Shown piece by piece: positions 8,901-18,331 of a stretch of 64,000 nucleotides of DNA (positions are counted from its first letter, which is position 1; every line of letters begins with the position of its first letter). The notes under the pieces are model-generated. The model did not search any database, was not told where the DNA came from, and saw only the letters and a list, made by a program, of their open reading frames with translations. The DNA is taken from contig NZ_JAFCJZ010000005.1 of assembly GCF_018130765.1 (NCBI RefSeq), positions 62,001-126,000 of the forward strand, written 5' to 3'. Source of the stretch: Bradyrhizobium iriomotense. GTDB lineage: Bacteria > Pseudomonadota > Alphaproteobacteria > Rhizobiales > Xanthobacteraceae. A program made the translations under genes and the position numbers.

Positions 8901-11771
8901 TCAGGATTGGCCGGGCTCGTCCCTCCCATTCAGAATGCGCTGTGCATCGGCGAGAACCGCCGATCCCGACTTTTCTGAATGCGCATCGAAGATCGGCCGG
9001 ATCAGCGCACGCGCCTCGGCGTCTTGGCCCCGATCCCCCAGCAGCCGCGCCAGCAAAACCGCGGCCTTCAATTGCCACCCATATGCGCCGAGGGTTCTTG
9101 CATGATCCATCGACTGCCGAAGCGCCAACTCCGCTGCCGCGTGGTCGGCCCTTGAGGTCGTCAGGATAATCTCTGCCTGCGTGCGCAACAAATCCGGCAT
9201 CCAGAAAGCCTGCCGCATGCGCTCCGCGGAAGAAATCGCAGATTGAATGGTCGTACGCGCCTCTTCGTATCGTCCGCTTCGAGCAAGTCCGTCGGCCAGA
9301 GCGCGCGCCGCCGCCGGTATGACCATATGAAACTGTTCGCGGTGGAGGCGCCTTTGTGCCTGGCGTAGCATCTCCACGCCGGCCGCGGGTTTGCCGGTCA
9401 TCAAAAGCCACTCCCCTTTCAGCGCCTGGGCGGCGGCTCCAAGCCCCCAAAGGGAGTGCTTCTCAGCCTGGGCGATTGCCCGCTCGATGGGTTCGGCGCT
9501 ATCCCCAGTGTTCTCGCTCCACAAGAGCACCGGGATGGCGTGGGCCACCGCCATGTAGTAGTTGCCCAGCGGAGGCAGCCGGGCTGCTTCATCCAGGGCT
9601 TCGAGAGCCAGATCGCAGGCCTGCCTGGGCGAGCCGAGCAGCCAAAGGGAGCGCGCCAGCGCGATTTCGGCACGCAAATGATGATCATATCCAAACAGAT
9701 TGATCTCGAGCCGGCCAATCGCCATTTCAAGCTCGAACCCACGCCTGCAATACTCCACGGCGGCGGCCTGATTGCCAGCGAGGTGACAAGCCGCTGCGAG
9801 CATCCATTCGGAGATGACGCGATCGCTCAATGAGCCGTTTCGCTCCGTGACGGCTTTGCATCTCGTTGCGGCGGCCAATGCTCCTTCGAAGTCGCCGCGC
9901 CTCGTCAGGAAGAGGTTGAGGCCCGCCAGAAGTCGCAGCTGCGGCAATGCTTGTTCACCTGCCTCGTAGAGCTCCAGCCCACGCCAGATGGCTTTCCGCA
10001 CTTCCGGCGTGTTGCCCAGCGTATGCATGGATGACACTGCATACGCTTCCTGCAGGCGCGCTTCTCGATGCGCCAGTTCGCCGAAACGTACGATCGCGCT
10101 CAATGCCCGTTCCGACCAATGCCGGCACTCAACCAGCAACCAGAGGCCAAGAAACAACGGGGCGGCATCGGCCGCGAGCTCGATTCCCGTTGTGCAATCC
10201 GTCCTCGAAAAGCTCCACTCAAGTGCCTTTCGGACGTTTCCGATGTGAGATGCGTAGCGACCAATGTCAGCGTAGGCACCATGCTCGAGCGCCAGCATTT
10301 TGAACAAGGCTGCAAAATAGAGCGCGTGACGCCGGGCAACCAGTTCGGACTCCCCGATCTCCTCGAGCTTGGCGGCCGCGTATGTGCGCGTCGTATCGGG
10401 CAGACGATAGAACACCGTGTCACCGATGGGATGAACCCAGACCAGAGACTTGTCCACGAGCCTCGTGAGCGTCGCTGCGATCTTGGCGCTGTCATGCATC
10501 CCGTTTCCCGCAACGGAGCAGGCAGCCTCACTTGTAAACAGGCCGACAAAGATCGAGAGATGCGAAAGAAGGTGTTGTTCGTCTTCGGTCAGGAGCTTGA
10601 AGCTCCAGTCGAGCATGGCCTGGAGCGTACGGTGCCGCGGAGCCGCGTTGCGCTGGCCAGCCAATGACAGTTCCATGTTGCTGGCCAGCAGGCTCGCGAC
10701 GCCGCGAAGGCCGTAGGTTCCCACCCGGCTGGCAACCAGCTCGATCGCCAGCGCAATACCGTCGGTGCGGCGACATATTTCGGTAACGACAGGCGCATCG
10801 GCATCACCGAGTGCACCGTCAAAGCCACTGAATGACGCCCTATGGAGGAACAGCTGCACCGCCGGGGTCGCGACCGCATCGGCAGCGCTTGGAATGTCGT
10901 CGACAGGATAAGCAAGCGGATTCAGCGAGTACACGGTCTCGTCATGGACACGCAACGGTTCTCTCGACGTGACCAGCAGGTGAACGTCCGGCGCACGCTG
11001 AAACAGCTCGCCGGCCAAACCCGAGGACGCATCAAGGAGGTGCTCACAGCTGTCCAGCACAATCAGGATACGCTTATCAGCAACGAAGCCGAGAAGGTCA
11101 GCAACCGGATCACTCCCTCCAAGCGTGCAGCCAACAGCCGAGATGACCGCTCCGGTAACGAGGCCGGGCTCCGGAACGGCGCCCAAGTCGACGAAAACGA
11201 CGCAATCTTCATTGAACTCGCTTTGCAGCCGCCGGACCACGGCAGCTGCCACGGTCGTCTTGCCAATGCCGCCAGCGCCGACGACACTGACGAACCGTCG
11301 CTTCAGAAGCAGCGTCGCGAGTTTCTCGACAGCCTCGTCGCGCCCAACGAGCAGTGTGGGAATCGACGGAAATTGACGTCCGGGCCGCGGGGCCTGGACA
11401 TGAACACGTGACGCAGGCTCCCCAGCGCGTGCGCGCGTGATCGGAGCAACAAAGCTGTATCCGCGCCCCGAAACGTTGACGATATAGCGAGCGCCGTCCT
11501 GGCCATCGCCCAAAGCCCTGCGAAGGGAAGCCATATGCACCCTCAAGCCCGCCTCGTCGATAACAACGTCAGGCCATACGAGCGCCAGCAAATCGCGCTT
11601 ACCGACGACTTCGCCCGCTCGATCGGTCAGTGCGATCAATAGATCAAGGCCGCGCGATCCGATCCGAACTTCGTCTCCATCTTTCAGAAGCTGGCGTCGT
11701 TCGGGGTGGAGCCGAAAGGGTCCAAAAAGGACTTCCCCATCGGAACTTTCGGACGGCGTATTTCCAAGCAT
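8901..11771 (-). CDS. Winged-helix transcriptional regulator with NTPase and repeat domains
   Basis: A 956-residue cytoplasmic regulator. Domains in order: an OmpR-type winged helix (about 13-112, ending in the typical GRGYSFVAP), an AAA/NB-ARC-like ATPase with Walker A GAGGIGKT (165-172) and a hhhhDSCEHL Walker B-like segment, and a long alpha-helical region that looks like degenerate TPR repeats to the C-terminus. This layout is found in AfsR/SARP-like and related signal-transducing regulators, where NTP and a ligand or partner protein control DNA binding. The ATG at 11771 (MLGNTPSESS) is chosen because the winged helix then begins close to the N-terminus. It diverges from an AraC-family gene and precedes an SDR gene, its likely target. 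Confidence 0.88.
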   Translation of the reverse strand: MLGNTPSESSDGEVLFGPFRLHPERRQLLKDGDEVRIGSRGLDLLIALTDRAGEVVGKRDLLALVWPDVVIDEAGLRVHMASLRRALGDGQDGARYIVNVSGRGYSFVAPITRARAGEPASRVHVQAPRPGRQFPSIPTLLVGRDEAVEKLATLLLKRRFVSVVGAGGIGKTTVAAAVVRRLQSEFNEDCVVFVDLGAVPEPGLVTGAVISAVGCTLGGSDPVADLLGFVADKRILIVLDSCEHLLDASSGLAGELFQRAPDVHLLVTSREPLRVHDETVYSLNPLAYPVDDIPSAADAVATPAVQLFLHRASFSGFDGALGDADAPVVTEICRRTDGIALAIELVASRVGTYGLRGVASLLASNMELSLAGQRNAAPRHRTLQAMLDWSFKLLTEDEQHLLSHLSIFVGLFTSEAACSVAGNGMHDSAKIAATLTRLVDKSLVWVHPIGDTVFYRLPDTTRTYAAAKLEEIGESELVARRHALYFAALFKMLALEHGAYADIGRYASHIGNVRKALEWSFSRTDCTTGIELAADAAPLFLGLWLLVECRHWSERALSAIVRFGELAHREARLQEAYAVSSMHTLGNTPEVRKAIWRGLELYEAGEQALPQLRLLAGLNLFLTRRGDFEGALAAATRCKAVTERNGSLSDRVISEWMLAAACHLAGNQAAAVEYCRRGFELEMAIGRLEINLFGYDHHLRAEIALARSLWLLGSPRQACDLALEALDEAARLPPLGNYYMAVAHAIPVLLWSENTGDSAEPIERAIAQAEKHSLWGLGAAAQALKGEWLLMTGKPAAGVEMLRQAQRRLHREQFHMVIPAAARALADGLARSGRYEEARTTIQSAISSAERMRQAFWMPDLLRTQAEIILTTSRADHAAAELALRQSMDHARTLGAYGWQLKAAVLLARLLGDRGQDAEARALIRPIFDAHSEKSGSAVLADAQRILNGRDEPGQS

Positions 11772-12040
11772 GATCGGCCTGTCTTCAAGGCTCAATGAAC
11801 ACGAAACCCCATAGCCCAGAGTAGCTGGTCTTCTGACAGGATTGCCGGTCAATCAACCACCAGCAATAACGTCGCACACGAACTAAACCATTGAAGTGAC
11901 GGCAGAACAACCGATCTGCGACAGCCGGTCACACGTGAATCTTTGCAAATTCCAACATTCGATAACGCGCCTGCGAAAACGCGTGAAGTTACCCTCGTCC
12001 CTCAAGTCATTCGAGATGATAGGCCCAGGAGGGACGCACT

Positions 12041-12988
12041 ATGGATACAGGCACGCGTAACGTACGCGCTTCGATTGGCGTTGAAGCAGACCTGGGTGCG
12101 CAGAGCCGCGAGCGCGGCGATATCGGTGCCGTTCAACAGCAGAAGTGGCAAGACCCGGCGCGGCTCGTCCGCCGGACGAATGAACACATTTCGATCTCGC
12201 GCCGGTTGGATCTGCGAAGCACGGCTCGCTCCGAGGAATCGGTGACCCCTCCCGATCAATACTTCATAGGCGTAGCGCTAAGGCCGATACGCCTCAAGCT
12301 GACAAGAGAGCGCCAGTCCGTCTTCGACGGAACCATGCGGGCGGGAGCGGCCTATGTGCAGGCGCCCTCGTCTCACCTCAGCGCGCAGCTCCACGCGCCG
12401 TGCGATTTCCTGCACCTTCGCGTTTGCTCGGTTGAATTTCGAGCCTGGCGATCTCTGGCACGCCCTTCGTCGGCGAGCGAAGATGAGGTCGTCCTGCTGT
12501 ATGATCCGTTTGCCGCGCAACTCGCTCGGATCCTGATCGGGCGAGGCGACGCGGCCGAGGAAGGGTTCGTCCGTTGCGTTGGGCAAGCCCTGGCCATGCA
12601 CCTCGCTCGCGTCGAGGTTCCGCGCAGCAGAGTCGGTGCCTTGCCGAGGTGGCGCCTTCGACGGGTAGAAGATTATGTGAAGGCGCACTTCGAGCGTCAC
12701 ATCAATCTGATCGATCTCGCCTCGGCCGCCGGGCTGTCACGCATGCATTTTGCGGCCCAGTTTCGCGTCGCCACCGGGTACCGGCCGTGCGAATATGTGC
12801 TCCATCACCGCATTGAACGCGCCAAATCATTGCTATCGGGCAGCGAGATGCCGCTGGTCGAAGTCGCGCTCGCTGCCGGCTTTTGCACGCAGGCGCATTT
12901 CTCGACGGTCTTCAAGCGAATGGTGGGCGAGACTCCTGCCCGTTGGCGCAGCGAAATGAAGCAGTCCCCGCAACGGATGGAGCTTTAA
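12041..12988 (+). CDS. AraC-family transcriptional regulator
   Basis: A 315-residue regulator with a C-terminal double helix-turn-helix DNA-binding domain (about 205-305): LIDLASAAGLSRMHFAAQF forms the first HTH, and the second ends in AGFCTQAHFSTVFKRMVGETP. The N-terminal 200 residues form a divergent sensing domain without a recognisable ligand site. A strong ribosome site (AGGAGGGA) precedes the ATG. It is transcribed divergently from the winged-helix/ATPase regulator across about 270 bases, so the two may cross-regulate. Targets unknown. Confidence 0.9.
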   Translation: MDTGTRNVRASIGVEADLGAQSRERGDIGAVQQQKWQDPARLVRRTNEHISISRRLDLRSTARSEESVTPPDQYFIGVALRPIRLKLTRERQSVFDGTMRAGAAYVQAPSSHLSAQLHAPCDFLHLRVCSVEFRAWRSLARPSSASEDEVVLLYDPFAAQLARILIGRGDAAEEGFVRCVGQALAMHLARVEVPRSRVGALPRWRLRRVEDYVKAHFERHINLIDLASAAGLSRMHFAAQFRVATGYRPCEYVLHHRIERAKSLLSGSEMPLVEVALAAGFCTQAHFSTVFKRMVGETPARWRSEMKQSPQRMEL

Positions 12989-13035
12989 ATCTTGCCGGGA
13001 TTGAACGCCGGTAGCCGCCCCGCTCCAACAGGTCG

Positions 13036-14013
13036 CTATTCAGGTTCGATGCCGAGTCCCTGGATGATCTTGCCGGAAGAAGCGAGCTGGTCTTCGAGGA
13101 AGCGCTTTGCGCCTGCCGTCGTCACGGCATCGCCAACACGGACATCGAAGCCGAGGGTGGGCGCGCGCTCGCGCACCTCTGACGATTCCAGGGCGCGTGC
13201 AATCTCGGCGCTCAGCTTTTCGACGATGTCGGCGGGCGTGCCGACCGGCGCCATGAACATGAACCAGCCCTGGAGATCGACGCTTTGCAGCGTCTCCGCG
13301 ATCGCAGGAACGTCCGGCAGGGAGTCGATCCGCTTGGCTCCGGCAACGGCAACGGGTCGAAGCGCAGCTGCCTTAATGAAGGCCTCGGCGATGGATGCCG
13401 CCTGGATCGTCACCTGGACGCGCCCCGAAATGGCGTCCTGCACCGCATTCGTGGTCGTGTTGTAGGGGATGAGGACAAAGCTGGTTCCCGCGTTCTTGTT
13501 GATCGCTTGAGCGATCAGGCCCGAGAGGTTGCGCGCCCCGTCGACGGCGAGGCTGAGCGAACCCGGCGCCGACTTTTCCAGCTTGATCAACTCCGGCAGC
13601 GTCTTGGCCTTCACCTCGGGATTGACGAGAAGGACGTGGTTGCTTTTGGCCACCACCGCGACCGGCACGAAGTCCTTCACGGGATCATAGGCGAGCTTCT
13701 TGAATGTGTAGGGGTTGGTGACGAGCGCGGCCGATGTGGCGAACAGGAACGTGTAGCCGTCCGGTGCCGCGCGGGCGACCGCCTGCGTGCCGACGAGGTT
13801 TGCGGCCCCCGGACGATTCTCGACGACGAACTGCTGCCCGAAGGTCCGCGAAAGTTTTTCGGTGATGAGGCGGCACATCACGTCGGGGCTGTTGCCCGCC
13901 GGCTGCGGCACGACGACGGTTACGGGCCTCTGCGGCCACGACTGCGCGGAGGCCGGAAAGGAGAGGCAGAGCGCGGCGCCGGCAAGCAGCAGACGACGGG
14001 ATAGTCCGGACAT
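13036..14013 (-). CDS. Bug-family periplasmic substrate-binding protein (TctC-like)
   Basis: A 325-residue Bug-family receptor with a signal peptide (about 1-23, cleaved after ASA). Family marks are WPQRPVTVVVPQPAGNSPD, VENRPGAANLVG and the ARAAPDGYTFLF segment. Such proteins bind carboxylates, often aromatic acids, for tripartite tricarboxylate transporters, whose membrane genes are often elsewhere, as here. It is the last gene of the operon containing an extradiol dioxygenase, an FAD hydroxylase and an FAH hydrolase, so it probably delivers the aromatic substrate or takes part in its sensing. Confidence 0.9.
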   Translation of the reverse strand: MSGLSRRLLLAGAALCLSFPASAQSWPQRPVTVVVPQPAGNSPDVMCRLITEKLSRTFGQQFVVENRPGAANLVGTQAVARAAPDGYTFLFATSAALVTNPYTFKKLAYDPVKDFVPVAVVAKSNHVLLVNPEVKAKTLPELIKLEKSAPGSLSLAVDGARNLSGLIAQAINKNAGTSFVLIPYNTTTNAVQDAISGRVQVTIQAASIAEAFIKAAALRPVAVAGAKRIDSLPDVPAIAETLQSVDLQGWFMFMAPVGTPADIVEKLSAEIARALESSEVRERAPTLGFDVRVGDAVTTAGAKRFLEDQLASSGKIIQGLGIEPE

Positions 14014-14098
14014 GGTGTTCCTCCCTGAAAGATGCCGCTTTGCGGGCTTTTATTGGTCGTTCGCGGGCCGCCGGCCGTCGCCGGCGGCAGTCGTTCGA

Positions 14099-14944
14099 TC
14101 AGGTTTCGTCTGCGACGACATTCCTGAGCACGCCGAGGCGTTCGACCTCGATCTCGACGACGTCGCCGGGCTTCATCCAGAGTGGCGGCTCGCGCCGCGC
14201 ACCGACGCCCCCCGGCGTTCCGCTGACGATGACGTCGCCGGGCTCGAGCCGCGTGAAGGTCGAGCAATATTCGATCTGGCGCGGGATATCGAAGATCATC
14301 TGCTTGATCAGCGCTTCCTGCATGATCTGTCCATTGAGACGGGTCTGCAGCTTGAGCTCGCCGAGCGGACCGAGCTCGTCCGGCGTCATCATCCAGGGCC
14401 CGAATGCGCCGGTGTCCGGAAAATTCTTGCCCGGCGTGAATTGATGCGTGTGACGCTGGAAGTCGCGGATGCTGCCGTCATTGTAGCAGGAATAGCCCAC
14501 GACATGGTTCATGGCATCCGCGCGGGAGATGTAGCGGCCGGCCTTGCCGATGATGACCGCGAGCTCGCCTTCGAAATCGAGATGGGTCGAGACGCGCGGC
14601 CGCACGATCGGCTGCAAATGTCCGGTCTGGCTGTTGGCATAGCGCGAGAAGATGGTGGGGTGATCGACCTCGGCGCGGCCGGTCTCCTTGCGGTGGGTCT
14701 CGTAGTTCAGGCCCACGCACAGGATCTTGTCCGGGTTCGGAATGACCGGCAGCCAGGTGACTTTTGAGATCGGAACGGCAGCGGCGGCGCTCTTTGCATC
14801 CGCAACGCCGGCGAAGGCGGCGCCGATGGCGGCCTTGAGATCGGCATAGCGCGCTTTGAGCGCAGCGCCGACATCATAAAAGGTCTCGCCTTCGACAATG
14901 CCCCAGGTGGTGCGGCCGTCGATCGCTACGGTAGCCAGTTTCAC
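14099..14944 (-). CDS. Fumarylacetoacetate hydrolase family protein
   Basis: A 281-residue FAH-fold enzyme. ILCVGLNYETHRKE (74-87) begins the catalytic domain, and the metal-binding acids Glu125, Glu127 (FEGE) and Asp156 (YNDGS) are all present. The family hydrolyses C-C bonds of acylpyruvates or hydrates and isomerises meta-cleavage products. It uses a GTG start that overlaps the previous stop codon (GTGA), indicating translational coupling to the hydroxylase gene. In this operon it would act on the ring-cleavage product of the dioxygenase. The exact reaction cannot be set from sequence. Confidence 0.9.
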   Translation of the reverse strand: MKLATVAIDGRTTWGIVEGETFYDVGAALKARYADLKAAIGAAFAGVADAKSAAAAVPISKVTWLPVIPNPDKILCVGLNYETHRKETGRAEVDHPTIFSRYANSQTGHLQPIVRPRVSTHLDFEGELAVIIGKAGRYISRADAMNHVVGYSCYNDGSIRDFQRHTHQFTPGKNFPDTGAFGPWMMTPDELGPLGELKLQTRLNGQIMQEALIKQMIFDIPRQIEYCSTFTRLEPGDVIVSGTPGGVGARREPPLWMKPGDVVEIEVERLGVLRNVVADET

Positions 14945-16563
14945 GGTGTTCTCTCCATTTTCAGATCGGGAATCTTGTCTTGCCCGGCCGGGACGTCACG
15001 AAGGCGCAGGTCGATCTCGGCTAAGAGATCGCCGAGTTCGGTGGCATTGCGCGCGGTGCCGAAGACATAATGGTCGGGCCGCACGATCGCGGCGACGACA
15101 GCGTGGCGGTCGAACCAATTCGCGAGCACGCCCTCGGCCTCTTCCAGCGCATTCGGCAGACCTGCACCGACAGGCGCGACTGCCGCTGCCGATACGTCCG
15201 GGCGCGCGGCACAGAGCGCGAGCATCGAAGCGGCATCATCGCTGCGGCCATCGATGAACAGCCGCCAGCCGGCCCCGGTCACTTCGTCCAGCAAGCGAGC
15301 CGCAACGCCGCTCGCGATGCGCGGCTGCGGAAACAGAGTGCCCCGCGCCGGCGTTTCGTGATGTGACAGGCATCCCGCGCGGAGCGACGGAATGATTTCC
15401 TGCCGCGTCAGGAGCAGCGGCTTGCCGCCACCTTCGGCCAGGATCTGCGCATCGCGCTGGCGGGCGGCCGCCGGATCGCGCTCGCAGATCGACTGGCCGA
15501 TCGCCTTGATCTTGCCGGTCAGCTCGATGACGTGCTGCTTGCGTTCAACCGTGTAGCTGTCGAGCAGACTGTCGGAGGAGACGCCCTTGAGCACATGATC
15601 CAGCTTCCAGACGAGGTTGGTGGCGTCACGCAGGCCCTGGCACATGCCCTGGCCGATGAAGGGAGGCTGCTGATGCGCGGCATCGCCGGCGATCAGGATC
15701 CTGCCGTTGCGCCACTCGTCCGCAACGAGGGCGTGGAAGCGATAGGAGGCGGCCCGCCACAATTCCCCGCCCTGCGGCGTGAGCCAGGGCGCGAGCAGCT
15801 TCCAGACATTGTCGGGCCGCTCCATCTGCCGCGCGTCTTCGCCCGGCAGCAGCATGATCTCCCAGCGGCGGTGGTTCTTCGGGCCGATCAGAAAGCTCAC
15901 GGGGCGCGCCGGGTTGCAGAACTGCGCGGAACATTGCGGCAGGCGGGCGAGCGCAGTCTCGTTCACGCACACGTCGACCACCAGCCAGGGTTCATCGAAG
16001 ATGAGATCCTCGAGGCCAAGGCCCGCGATCTGACGCACGGTGCTCGAGGCGCCATCGCAGCCGAGCACATAGCGCGCTGTCACGGAACGGTGCCGTCCAT
16101 CGCTGTCCTTCAGACGCGCCTCGACGCGATCGGGCGTTTGCACGAGATCGAGCAGCTCGACGCCGAGCTCGGCCCGAACATTGGGAAAACTGGTCGCGTG
16201 GCGGCGCAGCTCGGCCTCGACCGCGGGCTGGCTGAACACCATGCTCGGCGTGTAGCCGAGCGGATAGGGCCTTGCGACCATGTCGATGCGGCGGATCAAC
16301 TGGCCGTCGACGCCAAAATGCTCCGATGCCGTGAATGGCTCGATATAGGGCGAGATTGCATCTGCAAGGCCCATATTGTCGAAGTGACGGAAAATCTCGT
16401 GATCGAGCGCGATCGCACGCGGCTTGTCATACACATCGGTCAACCGGTCGATGACCAGGGTGCGATGACCGAGGCGGCCGAGCAGGCCTGCGGCAACGGC
16501 GCCGGTCGGCCCGAAGCCGACGACGAGCACGTCATAGTCGATGGCACCAGCCGTATCCGTCAT
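14941..16563 (-). CDS. FAD-dependent aromatic hydroxylase (MhpA-like)
   Basis: A 540-residue flavoprotein monooxygenase of the phenol hydroxylase/MhpA type that adds a hydroxyl group to an aromatic acid using NAD(P)H and O2. The FAD-binding GFGPTG is at 16-21, the conserved GCDG motif is in the middle, and the second FAD motif is GDAAHQQPPFIGQG. A C-terminal thioredoxin-like tail follows. The ATG at 16563 overlaps the stop codon of the dioxygenase gene (ATGA). It makes the dihydroxylated ring that the neighbouring extradiol dioxygenase would open. Substrate is likely a phenylpropanoid- or phenol-type acid. Confidence 0.92.
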   Translation of the reverse strand: MTDTAGAIDYDVLVVGFGPTGAVAAGLLGRLGHRTLVIDRLTDVYDKPRAIALDHEIFRHFDNMGLADAISPYIEPFTASEHFGVDGQLIRRIDMVARPYPLGYTPSMVFSQPAVEAELRRHATSFPNVRAELGVELLDLVQTPDRVEARLKDSDGRHRSVTARYVLGCDGASSTVRQIAGLGLEDLIFDEPWLVVDVCVNETALARLPQCSAQFCNPARPVSFLIGPKNHRRWEIMLLPGEDARQMERPDNVWKLLAPWLTPQGGELWRAASYRFHALVADEWRNGRILIAGDAAHQQPPFIGQGMCQGLRDATNLVWKLDHVLKGVSSDSLLDSYTVERKQHVIELTGKIKAIGQSICERDPAAARQRDAQILAEGGGKPLLLTRQEIIPSLRAGCLSHHETPARGTLFPQPRIASGVAARLLDEVTGAGWRLFIDGRSDDAASMLALCAARPDVSAAAVAPVGAGLPNALEEAEGVLANWFDRHAVVAAIVRPDHYVFGTARNATELGDLLAEIDLRLRDVPAGQDKIPDLKMERTP

Positions 16564-17459
16564 GCGCGCGCCGTCGCGAAAGGAATGGCGAGCTGCGCCG
16601 TTTTGCAGGCCTCCGACTTCGGCGGGGCGATGCCCCACTGATCGGTTCGTCCCGGAGGCCAGACCCAATGGCTCGGACCTTTCGCGACATAGCCGTCGTC
16701 GATCTGCAAGACTTCGGCCGTGTATTCGATCACGCTACCGGCCGGATCGACGAAATAGGCGAACACGTTATCGCCCGGGCCGTGACGGCCGACGCCCCAG
16801 CCGATCGGATAGCCATGATCGATCATGCGACCGGAGCCGCGCATGACGGACTCGAGATCAGGCATGAGGAAGGCCACGTGATTGAGGCCGTTGCGAGGAG
16901 CCTCCGCCAGCACGATCGCGTGGTGATCGCTGTTGCAGCACAGGAAGGCCATCAGCTTGGACCGATCCGACAGCCGGAATCCCAGGGTCTCCTGATAGAA
17001 GGCCGAGAGCTTTTCGATGTCGGCGCTGTTGATGTTGACATGCGCCAGCCGCTCGGGGCGATCCGCGATCAAGCGCGCCGGCTTGGTGCGATCACCATGA
17101 ACGAACTCGATGACGCATCCCTGCGCTTCGCAAACCGTAAAACTCATCCCGCCCGACGGCGCAGGCGATTGCGCGGGTGAGCTGATCACCTCACAGCCGG
17201 CTTGCTGCGCACGCGCGAACAGACGGTGCAGGTCATCGTGCGAGCGGAGGCGGAAGCTGATCTTGCGGAGCGATGTCGCCTCGCCCGGCGTGAGCTCGAG
17301 GACGTGGAAGTCGCTGCCCGTCGCGGCAAGGTACACCGTGCCGTCCGCTTCCGCCGCGACGTCGAGGCCCCAGACCTTGCCGTAGAACTCGACCGAGCCG
17401 GCAAGGTGCGGCGTCGTGATCTCGACGCTGCGCAGGGCCATCACCGGAAAGTCGGACAT
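16560..17459 (-). CDS. Extradiol ring-cleavage dioxygenase (VOC fold)
   Basis: A 299-residue two-domain vicinal-oxygen-chelate protein resembling catechol 2,3-dioxygenases. The C-terminal domain keeps a 2-His-1-carboxylate iron site: His140 (LAHVNI), His194 (LNHVAF) and Glu245 (VIEY), with the signature GRHGPGDNVFAYFVDPAG between. The N-terminal VOC domain has lost such residues, as expected for this family. It is the first gene of a four-gene operon (dioxygenase, hydroxylase, hydrolase, binding protein). It diverges from a GntR gene. Confidence 0.9.
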   Translation of the reverse strand: MSDFPVMALRSVEITTPHLAGSVEFYGKVWGLDVAAEADGTVYLAATGSDFHVLELTPGEATSLRKISFRLRSHDDLHRLFARAQQAGCEVISSPAQSPAPSGGMSFTVCEAQGCVIEFVHGDRTKPARLIADRPERLAHVNINSADIEKLSAFYQETLGFRLSDRSKLMAFLCCNSDHHAIVLAEAPRNGLNHVAFLMPDLESVMRGSGRMIDHGYPIGWGVGRHGPGDNVFAYFVDPAGSVIEYTAEVLQIDDGYVAKGPSHWVWPPGRTDQWGIAPPKSEACKTAQLAIPFATARA

Positions 17460-17499
17460 TGGGCTTCCTTGTCAGGGATGCGAACGCCACCTCATTAAT

Positions 17500-17564
17500 A
17501 TGTACAAAATTGCACGTAAAGCAGAAATTTATAAATAATTGGCCCAAGCTCTGCTAATGTACAT
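17500..17564. promoter_or_regulatory. Candidate GntR operator pair
   Basis: ATGTACA occurs at 17500-17506 and again at 17557-17563, the second inside the perfect palindrome ATGTACAT (17557-17564). The 126-base divergent region between the dioxygenase operon and the GntR gene is AT-rich against the local background. FadR-subfamily operators often have a GT-N-AC core like this one. The copies are 57 bases apart, possibly one for each promoter. Confidence 0.5.
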
Positions 17565-17585
17565 AAGTGCTGGAGATTCTGACGA

Positions 17586-18302
17586 ATGCCCATGAGCACA
17601 GACATGAGCACTGACCTGCCAAGCCAGAGGGTCGACCAACCGGCAACGCTGGCGACCACGATCTACGCGCGCCTCAAGGCCGACATCCTGACAACGCGGC
17701 TCGAGCCCGGTCGCAAGCTGCAGTCGCGCTTCCTGATGGAGCAGTACAATGTCGGACAGACCCCGCTGCGCGAGGCCCTCAACCGCCTGACCACCGAAGA
17801 GTTCGTCGTCGGCATGGAGCAGCGCGGCTTCTATGTGAAAGAGGTCAGCAAGGAGGAGCTGCAGGAGCTGACCAAGACGAGGCGCTGGGTCGAGGGTCTG
17901 GCGCTTCGCGAGTCCATGCAGAATGCGACGCAGAGCTGGGAAGAGGCGCTGCTGGTTGCGCATCACCGGCTCGATCGTACGCCGCGCTCGCTTCAGCCCG
18001 ACACATTCGAGGACAACCCGGATTGGGAGAAGGTGCACCGCGCCTTCCACGCGACGCTGATCGGACTTTGCGGCTCACGGCCGCTGCTCGGCTTCTGCGA
18101 GCAACTCGCCGACCGGCTGTATCGGTATCGCATGATGTCGATTGCGAAGGCCTATCCGGCGCGCAAGGTCGGTGCCGAGCACAGCGATATCCTTCAGGCG
18201 GTTCTCGCCCGGGACAGCGAGCAGGCCGTGCGCCTGCTTCAGCAGCACTATCAGCGCACGGCCGACGTCATCTATTCCGATCTCGACGGATTGCTGGCGT
18301 AG
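17586..18302 (+). CDS. GntR-family regulator (FadR/FCD type)
   Basis: A 238-residue transcription factor. The GntR winged helix covers about residues 22-88 (IYARLKADI, QTPLREALNRL), and the all-helical FCD ligand domain about 95-230, with FHATLIGLCGS and a histidine in AEHSDIL as possible metal ligands. It faces the aromatic operon and is most likely its ligand-relieved repressor. Three in-frame ATGs (17586, 17592, 17604) are possible starts; the first is used, 10 bases after GGAG. Confidence 0.9.
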   Translation: MPMSTDMSTDLPSQRVDQPATLATTIYARLKADILTTRLEPGRKLQSRFLMEQYNVGQTPLREALNRLTTEEFVVGMEQRGFYVKEVSKEELQELTKTRRWVEGLALRESMQNATQSWEEALLVAHHRLDRTPRSLQPDTFEDNPDWEKVHRAFHATLIGLCGSRPLLGFCEQLADRLYRYRMMSIAKAYPARKVGAEHSDILQAVLARDSEQAVRLLQQHYQRTADVIYSDLDGLLA

Positions 18303-18331
18303 CTTCGTCTCGGAGACGTGGAGCGCTGCGC

